Below are positions 1-8,742 of a stretch of DNA of 44,805 bases, one piece after another. The notes below the pieces were generated by a model. The model worked only from the letters and a program-made list of their open reading frames with translations. It was not told where the DNA came from and searched no databases. This DNA comes from Oscillospiraceae bacterium (GTDB lineage: Bacteria; Bacillota; Clostridia; Oscillospirales; Acutalibacteraceae), in assembly GCA_015066385.1 (NCBI GenBank), contig SVOJ01000024.1:1-44805 (forward strand), written 5' to 3'. The translations under genes were made by a program, and so were the position numbers. Position 1 is the stretch's first letter. Every line of letters begins with the position of its first letter.

Positions 1-77
1 GAAGTTCAAAAACGAGGATTTTCATGATTTTTACGTCTTTTTATTCAATTTATTCCAAATATTTAACAATACAGACA

Positions 78-160
78 GAAAACCGTGTCTCGCTTGATTG
101 CGAAACACGGTTTTTCGACAGTCTGAGGGGCTGTGCTAAAAGCAACAGCCCCTTTTTTGT
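78..160. terminator. Two stem-loops downstream of the GH95-like gene
   Basis: Two hairpins lie in tandem. The stem AAACCGTGT/ACACGGTTT spans about 79-114, and GGGGCTGT/ACAGCCCC spans about 127-154. The second is followed on the plus strand by six T and sits directly after the stop codon of the minus-strand glycosidase ending at 163. The pair probably ends transcription from both sides. Bases 1-77 hold nothing I can assign; the short ORF at 24-227 crosses both hairpins and is not credible. Confidence 0.6.
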
Positions 161-162
161 TG

Positions 163-2256
163 TTATTGCAGGACATATTCTGCATCTTTTTGTGTTTCAA
201 AACAAACGGTGTTGCCGTTCTTTGTGAACAGGATTTCTTGTTTGTCAGCATCACGGACAATGCGCGTTATGCCGAAGTCCTGCACATTGCACACCTTGCC
301 CTGCAGACTTTTGATCCGCACGGATGAAATCTGTTCATTTTTCAGTTTGGCAGAGACAAGAAATGCGCCGTCGGCACGAAGATTTGTAAATTCTGCAGGC
401 GATGTTTTGTCCCAGCACGGGAACAGGCGGATAACACCCTCGTGGCTTTGCAGAAGCATTTCGTTGATGGTGGCGGGAACGGTGGTCAGATGCTCGATGC
501 CTCCGCCGTGGTGGCGAAACAGCTTGTTGGGCAGACCGAATTCCTTGATATTCTGCTTGATTCCCTCGATTAAAAATGCAGGATCCACCCCGATTCTCGC
601 ACCTGCAGGCAGATACGAGTTCGAGCCGTTGTCATCGAGTCTGCGATCGTTGATGAAATAGGTGTTGTGTGCAATCTTCAGCAGTTTTTCATTTGAATCC
701 AGTCCGATCTGCGAAGCGGGGTAAATGTGTTGCAGGCCTACGGTGTTGTCATCTCTCCAGCGGATGCCGAATTTTGAATAGCGGAAACACTTCTTGCCGT
801 GCTTGATGAAGGTCGGAAAATCGCTCAAGTTCTCATTGATGTCTTCCCACAGGGCATATTTTTCGGCATTCAGACCGAGTTCCTTTGCCATGTTGTAAAC
901 CCCCTTGAACAGCATTTTCACAAGGCCGAGTGAATTGATGGCATTGACGGTTCGGATCTGCCCTGCATGGGTGAGTGCGTTGAACTTTTCACCGCGGTAA
1001 TAGGGGATTTCATGTGCCGCATCGTTTCGGATTTCGTATCTGCCGTTTTTCTTTACCAGATAATCTTCCCAGAATGCGGCGGTGTTGAAAACAAAATCAT
1101 AGTAGTTTTCTTTGGCATACATCTTGTCGAAAGTCGAAAACCAGTGCATCAGCGGAATCACGCAGGCATAGGCGGCATTGCTTTTCTGCCCGAGAAACAG
1201 AATGCCGTGTTCCTTGCAGTCGGGTTGTGTGAAAACATCCAGTGCTTTCGGCCCGAAACTGACGGGAAAGGCATAGCCTTTGCAACCAAACAGGCAAGCA
1301 AATTTCTTTGCATATTCGCGCATTTCGTTCACGGGGGTCATGTAACCGTCAAACAGTTCCGGATGGTTGGCGGAAAAAATGCAGTAATAGGGCGCTTCGT
1401 AGTTGTAGTTCATGTGATAATCGCCCGCCCATGGGAAGAAATCGTCCGTCACAAAATTGCCGAACAGTCCGGGCGGAAAGCCTTTGTTGCCCATGCAGCC
1501 TGCAAGGTGATAAAGGCTTGCGTTGTAAAACAATTCAATTTCCTTGTCTTCAAGTGTGACGGACGAAGCGGAAAAGAAGTTTTTCCATTTTTCGGCTGTG
1601 CGTGTTCTGTCGCGGTTATAATCGCAGGAAATCACCAGGGCACATGCTTTTTCAGCGTAATTTTCATCATCAAAATTCGTCGCGACCGCAATGCAGTAAC
1701 GGGTGCACACAATACCGTCCTGTGTGCGTGTGTCAATCTGCCGCAAACAGACAGCCACCGCCGACATTCTTTCAAGATCTTTGCCCTCAAACCTGCGTTC
1801 AAAGCAACGCAGACCGTCGTTTTCGTATTCTGCATTTTTCGAGTTGCAGGTATCGGGAAGACGGATGCCAACCGTCGGCGCAGGGGTACTTTCGGGCGAT
1901 TTTATTTCAAAATAAATCATGTTTTCGGGGGCAACAAAAAACTGCATCCCGACATTGCCGAAAGAGCAGTTCAAAAGTCCCTTGTCAAAATACTGCTTTA
2001 TGTTGTATTCATTTAAGTTCACATTGCCGATGCGGATTTCTCCGACGGTTTTGATGCCGCCGTCGCCGTGTGCGCCGGGGGAGAATTTCCAGAAGTCGCA
2101 CTTTGAAATGTGAATCACAAGACCTTTTTCATCCTGATCAAACACAATGCCGAGATCGCCGTTTGCGCACATCGCGCCCGCGGGGATCTTATAAAGAATT
2201 TTGCCGCCGTCGGTATTGACGGGTTTTGCAGTTATTTCATTGAAATATGTATTCAT
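163..2256 (-). CDS. GH95-like glycoside hydrolase (alpha-L-fucosidase/galactosidase clan)
   Basis: This 697-residue protein matches the six-hairpin glycosidase architecture of GH95. An N-terminal beta-sandwich is followed by a catalytic (alpha/alpha)6 barrel, with the family-typical WAGDYHMNYNYEAPYY segment and a C-terminal HHGGGIEHLT...NEMLLQSHEGVIRLFP block (about residues 583-614). GH95 enzymes remove terminal alpha-1,2-fucose or alpha-galactose from glycans; the substrate here cannot be read from sequence. No signal peptide is visible, so it probably acts on imported oligosaccharides. The ATG at 2256 is preferred over the GTG at 2259, although the ribosome site (GGTGAT) is weak. It is monocistronic, with its own promoter at 2275-2304 and terminators after 163. 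It is somewhat short for the family (usually 750 or more), so it may be a divergent subfamily. Confidence 0.75.
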   Translation of the reverse strand: MNTYFNEITAKPVNTDGGKILYKIPAGAMCANGDLGIVFDQDEKGLVIHISKCDFWKFSPGAHGDGGIKTVGEIRIGNVNLNEYNIKQYFDKGLLNCSFGNVGMQFFVAPENMIYFEIKSPESTPAPTVGIRLPDTCNSKNAEYENDGLRCFERRFEGKDLERMSAVAVCLRQIDTRTQDGIVCTRYCIAVATNFDDENYAEKACALVISCDYNRDRTRTAEKWKNFFSASSVTLEDKEIELFYNASLYHLAGCMGNKGFPPGLFGNFVTDDFFPWAGDYHMNYNYEAPYYCIFSANHPELFDGYMTPVNEMREYAKKFACLFGCKGYAFPVSFGPKALDVFTQPDCKEHGILFLGQKSNAAYACVIPLMHWFSTFDKMYAKENYYDFVFNTAAFWEDYLVKKNGRYEIRNDAAHEIPYYRGEKFNALTHAGQIRTVNAINSLGLVKMLFKGVYNMAKELGLNAEKYALWEDINENLSDFPTFIKHGKKCFRYSKFGIRWRDDNTVGLQHIYPASQIGLDSNEKLLKIAHNTYFINDRRLDDNGSNSYLPAGARIGVDPAFLIEGIKQNIKEFGLPNKLFRHHGGGIEHLTTVPATINEMLLQSHEGVIRLFPCWDKTSPAEFTNLRADGAFLVSAKLKNEQISSVRIKSLQGKVCNVQDFGITRIVRDADKQEILFTKNGNTVCFETQKDAEYVLQ

Positions 2257-2274
2257 CACAAATCACCGTTCCAT

Positions 2275-2304
2275 ATTATACATTTTTTCTTTGCATTCCG
2301 TCAA
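2275..2304 (-). promoter_or_regulatory. Promoter of the GH95-like gene
   Basis: The minus strand has -35 TTGACG (2304-2299), an 18-base spacer, and -10 TATAAT (2280-2275), about 20 bases ahead of the start codon. A run of ten C lies 30 bases upstream of the -35 (2335-2344). Confidence 0.7.
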
Positions 2305-2353
2305 GTGGGTAGAAAAATTGTCTTCTGTTTTGCGCCCCCCCCCCGACGTGGAA

Positions 2354-2396
2354 TGAAGAAAACAGGAGGCGGACCGTTTATCGGTCTGCCTCCTGT
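2354..2396 (-). terminator. Terminator of the clostripain gene
   Basis: An ACAGGAGGC-G-GACCG arm (2362-2376) pairs with CGGTC-T-GCCTCCTGT (2382-2396) around a five-base loop. On the minus strand it is followed by TTTTCTT. It lies 17 bases past the stop codon at 2413. The inner stem and loop closely resemble the first hairpin of the antisense RNAs at 13.2 and 35.6 kb. Confidence 0.75.
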
Positions 2397-2412
2397 CTGA
2401 TTGTGATATACC

Positions 2413-5199
2413 TTATTCCAACGGAATGAATGCGCTGAAATAGCTGTTGCCGTAGATGTCTTCAATCTGGAACACCGCACGGTACTGACTCTTATCCTCA
2501 ATCGGGCGCAGTTCAATGCTGAATCCGTCCTCACGCACATATTCAAAGCCGTAAGAACTTTGGGTGAATTCGAGAACGGAATTGCCGTCCTCATCCGTTT
2601 TCATAAAATAGGAATTGTTTGCAAAGGCATAATAATCGTAATTTTCAGGATCGATCAGCTTTTTGTCGGGGAAATTGTCGTTCAGGCTTTCAGTACGGTA
2701 CGCATTGCGCAGAACCGGAACACCGTCCTCGATTTCCATCAACCAGCGGACCCCCTCGATATCAAGATCCAGATCATACCACTTGGAGAACATACACGGG
2801 AAATAGAATTTTTCTTCCGGTGAGCCGTCATAGATCTGATACATGGACAAGGGGCAATCGGAATATTCACCCGTTTTGTGGTCCTTACCGAACACGGCCT
2901 TGCCGTTGTATGTTGCGGTCAGTTTGCCGTCGGCGGACACGTTCACATCCTGCCCCGAGAAGACCTGCAGATACTCGGTTTGTTTGGAGAATGTCTGATC
3001 GGCAGGAATTTCCCAGAATACATAATATTTTGCGCTTGAAAATGTCTGCATCTGATCTTCGGTCAGTTGAATGGAAAGATCGCTCTGCTGTTCATTTTCT
3101 GTCACGGTAACGAGTGTGTTTGAGAAACTGCGGTAGCTGCTCTTTGAGCCGTTCTTCATACCGTCCATGAAGTTGATGATGTATTCGGTATAGTTTGCGG
3201 CAAAATTGAAAGACCTGTAAAAATTGCCGATTGTCGCAGGTTGTTCAATGTTTTCATATGGATGGTAAATGGAAAGTCCGTTTGCGTTGAATGCGTTGGA
3301 TCTTGAATATACGATTGCCGCGCCCAGAGCCTGTTCCAGAGAGAAGGCCTGCGTGTAGGTCGTTTTCAGCAGCGATGTGATGTGAGTGAGGTCAATAAGG
3401 TCATAGTCTGAAGTCGAACCGCTTTTGCCGAATACCTTTGAATTATTGCGGCAACGTGAGGCGGTTGCCATCTTGCCTGCCAGCACATCCTGATTGACGG
3501 TTGCAAACAGCTTGTTGATTTCCGTTTCCACCGCAGTGAGCGCGGACAGATCAATGCACGAAAGAGTGATTTCGCTTTCATATCGCGGGTAGGAGGCATA
3601 GAGTTGCATATAAAAATCATAGTAACTGTCTATGATTACCTTGCCGATATCATCGCCGTCTTCGCAGTAGGGAAGATCTTTCAGAAACGTATAATCCCAG
3701 CCGTTGCCCGGCTCAACTTCCTGCGATGCAATATAATAATCTGCATAATCTCTGAATGCCCATGCCGTTTCAACCGTGCCCATCAGACAGGCATCAAAGC
3801 CGAGGGTTTCCAGTTTTTTGCCGGCATGGAAAGGAGATGCCTGCAATGCATCCACAAGTTCTGCGAGTGACAGATAGTCATTGCTGATTTCGTCCGTACC
3901 AAAGCCGCAGAGGGGACCGCCGCCGTGATTCCATAAAAACAGGCTGTAGCGATCAGCCGGGTAATTTTCAACACCCCAGCTCAGGAAGTCGGCGAGCGTG
4001 TCAGCGATGCCCATGTTCAGAGGGGAGTCAGATTTTGCCCGCTTGGTTATTGTGTGGTCTGCAAGGTGGAAATAGGCGGTTTCAGAAGCGGACATAAGGT
4101 CGTTTTGCCACTTTTTTGCGCCGCCTGCGCACAACAGCACCTGTGTGTTGGCGGAAGCGAAGTCAGAATCCAGCATTTCCTGAATATCGCGTGTTGCCGA
4201 ACCATCGACCGATTCAAGATTTGAACCGACAATGTAGATAAAGACCGTGCGGGTTATATCTACCGGCTTGGTTGATAACACCGGGGTATTTGCCGCATTG
4301 TATGATACGGCAGGTGCAGAATCCGTCGCACTTTCCGTAGTCTCAATGAGCGGACTTTCGGTTGTGGTGACGGGATCGGTTTCGGCTGTTGTTCCCTGCG
4401 AGGGAAGCGATGAGGCAACCGTACCCGATACGGGTGTGTTTTCGGATTTCGCGGAAATTCCGATGACGGCTCCGATTATACCGATCGCAACAACGACCGT
4501 CGCAAGAACGGGAAGCAGCATTTTCATGTTCTTGTTGACGGCTTTCTTGCCTGCGGGTGCAAATGAACGGGACATTGCAGGTTGGGCAAAAGGTTGTTGC
4601 ATTGCAGGCTGTGCAAAAGGCGATGCAACGGGTTGTTCAAACGCAGATGCCGCAGGCGCCGTAACGGAGGGCATTTCTGCAGGCTGAACAACAGGCGGTT
4701 GCCCTTCTGGCCGTGCAAAGGGTTTCGATATGGGCTGTTTGACGGGTTGGTTTGCAGGACGCCCCGGGGGTGGAAACTGATCTGCACCGCAGAAACTGCA
4801 AAAACGCGAAGCATCAATCTTTTTGCCGCAGTTGGCGCAATGCGCAGTTTTTATTTCCGTGTCGAGCGGTTGCGCGGGTTGTCTGACGGGTTGCGCAACG
4901 ATTTGTTGTCCACTCGATTCTGTGGATTGTTTTACAGGCTGTGCAACGACTTGTTGTGTACCTTTTTTTGCAGGCGGAAATTGATCTGCACCGCAGAAGT
5001 CGCAAAAGCGAGCGTTGTTGTCAATCTGTTTGCCGCATTTGCAACAAAGCACGGTTTTTTTTGCGGGACCAAGTGGTTCGGCGGGATGTCGAACGGATTG
5101 TTCCGAAGAAGTCCCCGGGGCAGTGCGTTGATCCGCACCGCAGAAGTCGCAGAAAAGCGAACTGTCTGCAATCCGTTGCCCGCATTTAAAACAAAACAT
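2413..5199 (-). CDS. Membrane-anchored clostripain-family (C11) cysteine protease with three N-terminal zinc ribbons
   Basis: A 928-residue type II membrane protein. Three CxxC-x(n)-CxxC zinc ribbons sit at about residues 3-20, 52-70 and 121-138, separated by Pro/Gln-rich linkers. A transmembrane helix follows (about 227-249), then a Ser/Thr-rich stalk and a clostripain domain. Family catalytic residues are visible: His425 in WNHGGG and Cys471 in GFDACLMG. Peptidase C11 enzymes cleave after basic residues and often self-activate. The predicted topology puts the ribbons inside the cell and the protease outside. The ATG at 5199 is chosen because the longer GTG start (5208) would lie inside the AGGTG ribosome site. 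It lies 100 bases downstream of a gene of the same ribbon/linker/TM plan, possibly in one transcript. What the ribbons bind is unknown. Confidence 0.88.
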   Translation of the reverse strand: MFCFKCGQRIADSSLFCDFCGADQRTAPGTSSEQSVRHPAEPLGPAKKTVLCCKCGKQIDNNARFCDFCGADQFPPAKKGTQQVVAQPVKQSTESSGQQIVAQPVRQPAQPLDTEIKTAHCANCGKKIDASRFCSFCGADQFPPPGRPANQPVKQPISKPFARPEGQPPVVQPAEMPSVTAPAASAFEQPVASPFAQPAMQQPFAQPAMSRSFAPAGKKAVNKNMKMLLPVLATVVVAIGIIGAVIGISAKSENTPVSGTVASSLPSQGTTAETDPVTTTESPLIETTESATDSAPAVSYNAANTPVLSTKPVDITRTVFIYIVGSNLESVDGSATRDIQEMLDSDFASANTQVLLCAGGAKKWQNDLMSASETAYFHLADHTITKRAKSDSPLNMGIADTLADFLSWGVENYPADRYSLFLWNHGGGPLCGFGTDEISNDYLSLAELVDALQASPFHAGKKLETLGFDACLMGTVETAWAFRDYADYYIASQEVEPGNGWDYTFLKDLPYCEDGDDIGKVIIDSYYDFYMQLYASYPRYESEITLSCIDLSALTAVETEINKLFATVNQDVLAGKMATASRCRNNSKVFGKSGSTSDYDLIDLTHITSLLKTTYTQAFSLEQALGAAIVYSRSNAFNANGLSIYHPYENIEQPATIGNFYRSFNFAANYTEYIINFMDGMKNGSKSSYRSFSNTLVTVTENEQQSDLSIQLTEDQMQTFSSAKYYVFWEIPADQTFSKQTEYLQVFSGQDVNVSADGKLTATYNGKAVFGKDHKTGEYSDCPLSMYQIYDGSPEEKFYFPCMFSKWYDLDLDIEGVRWLMEIEDGVPVLRNAYRTESLNDNFPDKKLIDPENYDYYAFANNSYFMKTDEDGNSVLEFTQSSYGFEYVREDGFSIELRPIEDKSQYRAVFQIEDIYGNSYFSAFIPLE

Positions 5200-5259
5200 A
5201 ATGATCACCTGTTGATAGGATTCTTAAACTCATATTTTTCACTTCCGATATTCGGAAAC

Positions 5260-5292
5260 GGAGCAGGGTGACAGATATAATCCGTCACCCTT
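5260..5292. terminator. Hairpin between the two zinc-ribbon genes
   Basis: AGGGTGACAGATAT/ATCCGTCACCCTT forms a stem of about 8 bp directly after the stop codon at 5299. There is no T run, so it may be an mRNA-stabilising or partial-termination element rather than a full terminator. Confidence 0.4.
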
Positions 5293-5298
5293 GAAAAA

Positions 5299-7095
5299 TC
5301 AGCGAACGACATAGTAATCGTATGACACATCATCATTATATCCGATGATATAAATGCAAGCGTTTTCTTCGTTGACAAAAGCCTTATAATCCGTATGGCC
5401 TTTGATAATGGTTTTACCGGAAACGGTGTCGATAATATCAACGGTGTTGTCCGCTTTTTTATTTGTTTCAACAAGCCAGGGTGCAATTTCATAAGCATAG
5501 GCATCCAACACAAAATCGCCGTCTTCCCAGGAATAGAAGAGGGTGCTGTCACCGGATTTTTTCGAAATGGTGTAATAGGTGTAATAATCGAATTCGACAT
5601 CATTTTCCGAACCCTGATAGAGAATATTGCCGTTGCGGTCAATGATGGTAACGGTGGAATTGTTCTTCAGGAACCAGATGTCTTTGAATGTTTCATCCAT
5701 GTAGATTGAGTCATATTCGCCTTCAATAACCTGATTGCCTTCAAAGTCATAGATCCGGTCTTTTACATCAAGCAGGTCACCGTACACATACGGTGTCTCG
5801 GTAAATTCTGTGGAAACAACCTTTCCCGTATCATCCATCAGTGCATACATGGATTCGCCGTCAACATACTTATAAAGGATGATGTATTCATCTTCACTGT
5901 AATTGGGTCTGAAATCGTCTTCGCCGTATTCATAGATCTTGTTGTGATCGGAATCATAAAGCACGCCTTCAGAGGAAGAACCGATTCTGTAGCAACCGTT
6001 TTCAAACACTTCTGTATTTTCCGGGAGCACCTGTCCGTCTGCTTTTACGCAGATTGTTTCTTTTTCATCAGAAGTATATTTTATAATATCGCCGTAAGCA
6101 TGAATATAATATTTGTTGGTTCCGCTGACGCCGGGAACGAGTCGGCCTTCTTCGAGATCATAGATGTACCATGTACCTTTGAGCAGAACATCATCTTCAT
6201 CTGCGAATATGGAAAACATATTATCCGAAATAAATACAAGTGCTTCATCTTTATTATCGGTCTGTTCGGTAACTTTATAAACTTGCATAAATCGATCATT
6301 CAAAGTGTCAAAAGCCGCATATTCCATGGGAATAACCACATTGCCGCTTCCGTCAATCAGACCACAGCAGTTAACGTCGGTTATATTGGTGAAAGAGCCG
6401 GTTTCTGCCGTTGTTGCCTCAAAATATTTGCCGTTTGCTTCCAGGTTTGTATAAATAGCATTGGTGTCGCTTTTTGCTTCAATGTTCAGAATACCGTATT
6501 TTCCGGTGGATCTCTCTTTGTAAACGATTCCGCCGGCGGTAAAGTTGTAAATATATGTATCGGAAGAAAGATCAAACGAATCGACCTTTTCAACTGTAAA
6601 AGCGGAAAATTCTGTCGTATTTCCGGTGTTAGCGGAGTCTGCGGGTTCTGTCTGCTCTGTTTCGGTGGGTTCAACGGTGGTATCGTCTGCAACGGTCGCA
6701 TCCTGCACAGAATCTGCTGCGGTCGGGTCAGCAATGACGGGTGTGTCGTCATCGGAACCGCGAGTCAGCACGATTGCCAATACAACGCCGATCACAACAA
6801 CCACTGCGGCAATCACGGGAATCAGGATCTTCAGTTTGTTGTTGCCGCCATTCTTTGCGGGAGCAGGCTGACCGAATGATGCGTTCTGTGCATAGGCGGG
6901 ATTCTGCTGTGTATAAGCGGGATTCTGCTGTCCGTAGGCGGGGTTCTGCTGTGTATAAGCGGGAGTCTGCTGTCCGTAGGCGGGATTCTGCTGTGCATAG
7001 GAGGGAGGAGTCTGCTGTGCAGATTGATCGGCACCGCAAACATTGCAGAAGCGCGCATCGTCACGGATCTGGCTTTTACATTTCCAACAATACAT
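5299..7095 (-). CDS. Zinc-ribbon / Gln-Pro heptad-repeat / single-TM surface protein with WG-like repeats
   Basis: A 598-residue protein. One zinc ribbon (residues 3-20, CWKC...CNVC) is followed by tandem QQNPAY-type heptads (about 34-68), a transmembrane helix (about 88-111), an acidic Thr-rich stalk, and about 430 residues of repeated beta units such as GLIDGSGNVVIPMEY, resembling WG/KWG repeats. The C-terminal part is predicted to be extracellular, where WG-type beta repeats usually mediate binding; no enzyme motif is seen. The start is an ATG 6 bases after AAAAGGTG. It precedes the clostripain gene, which shares the same cytosolic-ribbon plan, and this suggests a common partner or assembly route. 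The function is unknown. Confidence 0.75.
   Translation of the reverse strand: MYCWKCKSQIRDDARFCNVCGADQSAQQTPPSYAQQNPAYGQQTPAYTQQNPAYGQQNPAYTQQNPAYAQNASFGQPAPAKNGGNNKLKILIPVIAAVVVVIGVVLAIVLTRGSDDDTPVIADPTAADSVQDATVADDTTVEPTETEQTEPADSANTGNTTEFSAFTVEKVDSFDLSSDTYIYNFTAGGIVYKERSTGKYGILNIEAKSDTNAIYTNLEANGKYFEATTAETGSFTNITDVNCCGLIDGSGNVVIPMEYAAFDTLNDRFMQVYKVTEQTDNKDEALVFISDNMFSIFADEDDVLLKGTWYIYDLEEGRLVPGVSGTNKYYIHAYGDIIKYTSDEKETICVKADGQVLPENTEVFENGCYRIGSSSEGVLYDSDHNKIYEYGEDDFRPNYSEDEYIILYKYVDGESMYALMDDTGKVVSTEFTETPYVYGDLLDVKDRIYDFEGNQVIEGEYDSIYMDETFKDIWFLKNNSTVTIIDRNGNILYQGSENDVEFDYYTYYTISKKSGDSTLFYSWEDGDFVLDAYAYEIAPWLVETNKKADNTVDIIDTVSGKTIIKGHTDYKAFVNEENACIYIIGYNDDVSYDYYVVR
6886..6996 (-). repeat. 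21-bp tandem repeats encoding QQNPAY heptads
   Basis: Five full seven-residue units, alternating as GQQ(N/T)PAY and TQQNPAY, form a 42-bp higher-order period. They encode the cytosolic linker between zinc ribbon and membrane helix. The near-identity of the DNA units makes copy-number variation between strains likely. Confidence 0.85.
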
Positions 7096-7136
7096 ATTTT
7101 CACCTTTTACCTTTTCATTTTTTTATTTTTTAACGC

Positions 7137-7181
7137 AAAACATTGAGAAGATGTTTTGTGCACCTTCTCAATGTTTTTTTG
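7137..7181. terminator. Bidirectional terminator after the SPFH gene
   Basis: CATTGAGAAG and CTTCTCAATG form a 10-bp stem with T runs on both sides (seven T on the plus strand, four on the minus strand). It lies five bases after the stop codon at 7186 and upstream of the gene starting at 7095. Confidence 0.75.
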
Positions 7182-7185
7182 CTTT

Positions 7186-8106
7186 TTACTGAATGACATC
7201 TTTAAGTCCGGCGGCAAGACCTGCCATGGACTGAATTTCCGAGGGGATGATGATCTTGGTTGCCTGGCCGTCAGCGGCTTTTTCAAAGGCTTCAAGGCTC
7301 TTGATGGTGAGCACTGCCTTGCCGGGGTTGGATGCATTGAGCAGTTCAATACCCTTGGCGGTTGCTTCCTGCACACGGAGGATTGCCTGTGCTTCACCTT
7401 CTGCCTCGCGGATCTTGGATTCCTTGATGGCTTCGGCTTTGAGAATCGCTGCCTGTTTTTCGGCTTCGGCATTGAGAATCATGGCTTCTTTGTTACCTTC
7501 GGCAACCAGCACGGCACTTGCCTTTTCACCTTCGGCACGAAGAATGGATTCACGGCGTTCACGCTCTGCCTTCATCTGCTTTTCCATGGCATCCTGAATT
7601 TCCTTGGGCGGGAAAATGTTTTTCAGTTCCACGCGGTTGACCTTGATGCCCCACGGGTCGGTCGCTTCGTCAAGGATGACACGGATCTTTGCATTGATGG
7701 TGTCACGGGAAGTCAGCGTATGGTCGAGTTCCATTTCACCGATGATATTACGTAAGGTGGTTGCGGTCAGGTTTTCGATGGCGGATACGGGATTTTCAAC
7801 ACCGTAGGCAAACAGTTTCGGGTCTGTGATCTGATAGAACACGACCGTGTCGATCTGCATGGTGACGTTGTCACGTGTGATAACGGGCTGGGGTGCGAAG
7901 TCGGAAACGAGCTCCTTGAGGTTGACGATCTTGACGATGCGGTCAATAAACGGAACCTTGAAGTGCAGACCTGCGTTCCAGGTTTCTCTGTATGTGCCCA
8001 GACGTTCAATGACATAAGCCTTGGACTGCGGCACAATTTTGATGCAGGAAACAAGAACAACAAGAAGAATCAGAACAAGAACAACAGTGATGATAAAGGG
8101 AACCAT
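7186..8106 (-). CDS. SPFH/Band 7 (stomatin/QmcA-like) membrane protein
   Basis: A 306-residue protein with an N-terminal membrane anchor (about 2-22), then the SPFH/Band 7 domain opening with the typical IVPQSKAYVIERLGTY segment. A long Glu/Ala-rich coiled coil follows (about 185-245, repeated AEGEK/AEAEK units). Members oligomerise in the membrane as scaffolds for microdomains or protease regulators. The start ATG follows AAGGAGG by six bases. It lies 15 bases downstream of an NfeD gene; the NfeD-stomatin pair is one of the most conserved two-gene units in prokaryotes, so the call is firm although the precise cellular role is not. Confidence 0.95.
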   Translation of the reverse strand: MVPFIITVVLVLILLVVLVSCIKIVPQSKAYVIERLGTYRETWNAGLHFKVPFIDRIVKIVNLKELVSDFAPQPVITRDNVTMQIDTVVFYQITDPKLFAYGVENPVSAIENLTATTLRNIIGEMELDHTLTSRDTINAKIRVILDEATDPWGIKVNRVELKNIFPPKEIQDAMEKQMKAERERRESILRAEGEKASAVLVAEGNKEAMILNAEAEKQAAILKAEAIKESKIREAEGEAQAILRVQEATAKGIELLNASNPGKAVLTIKSLEAFEKAADGQATKIIIPSEIQSMAGLAAGLKDVIQ

Positions 8107-8121
8107 AAAAAAACCTCCTTA

Positions 8122-8559
8122 TTATTTGCGACGGACGATCATTTTGACACCGTCAATTTTTTCTGTAATAACAATTGTGCCCGCTTCAATGGGGCTGTCG
8201 TCGACACTGCGTGCCGTCCAGACGTTGCCGTTGATTTTCACCGCACCCGTGGCAGCGAGGTTGTCGATGGCTTCGGTGACAACCGCTTCACAGCCCACAT
8301 TGCGGTCTGCATTGGTGGCAACGGCCTTTTTGCTGATCATTTTTTTGACCAGCGGTCTTGTTGCAATGAGCGTCACTGCGGACACTGCAAGGAATACCAC
8401 CACCTGAATTGCAATGCTTTCCACACCCGCAAGCTCCAGAATCAGAGCAACCAGTGCACCTGCGGCAAACCAGATGGTTGCAAGTTGTGCAGTCACGGCT
8501 TCCGTAATCAGGAAAATGACAAACAACGCAATCCAGAGATACAGCATGTATTCGCTCAT
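8122..8559 (-). CDS. NfeD-family membrane protein
   Basis: A 145-residue short-form NfeD. Several hydrophobic helices lie in residues 1-75, followed by a C-terminal OB-fold domain (about 85-145) with the typical VGCEAVVTEAI and GAVKINGNVWTARS strands. It lacks the ClpP-like protease domain of long NfeD proteins. NfeD OB domains pair with stomatin partners, and one is encoded immediately downstream. The ATG at 8559 fits the AAAGGGG ribosome site; the GTG three codons earlier overlaps that site. Confidence 0.93.
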   Translation of the reverse strand: MSEYMLYLWIALFVIFLITEAVTAQLATIWFAAGALVALILELAGVESIAIQVVVFLAVSAVTLIATRPLVKKMISKKAVATNADRNVGCEAVVTEAIDNLAATGAVKINGNVWTARSVDDSPIEAGTIVITEKIDGVKMIVRRK

Positions 8560-8742
8560 TTTTTTCACCCCTTTCTGTGTTTTCAGATGCTGTGCATCTG
8601 TATCTTTGTTTATAGTATATCACAAACAATGTGGGGATGGAATAGCAATAAGTGTAAAAAATGAGGATAAAAAATTGCACAAAGTGCAAAAAATCGGATT
8701 TGCAAACATCATGGGTGTCGAAAAACCCAATTTATCATCCTC

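Noticed and set aside
24-327. Small plus-strand frames at the left edge
   Set aside because: They run through two terminator hairpins and the end of the GH95-like gene; no conserved content or good ribosome site.
967-2016. 349-codon plus-strand frame inside the GH95-like gene
   Set aside because: Shadow frame with no ribosome site. Long antisense frames are common here because of the G/C codon bias.
5636-5700. Possible CRISPR-like or short direct repeats in the zinc-ribbon genes
   Set aside because: The repeats in this region are coding, in the linker at 6886-6996; there are no spacer-separated identical repeats.
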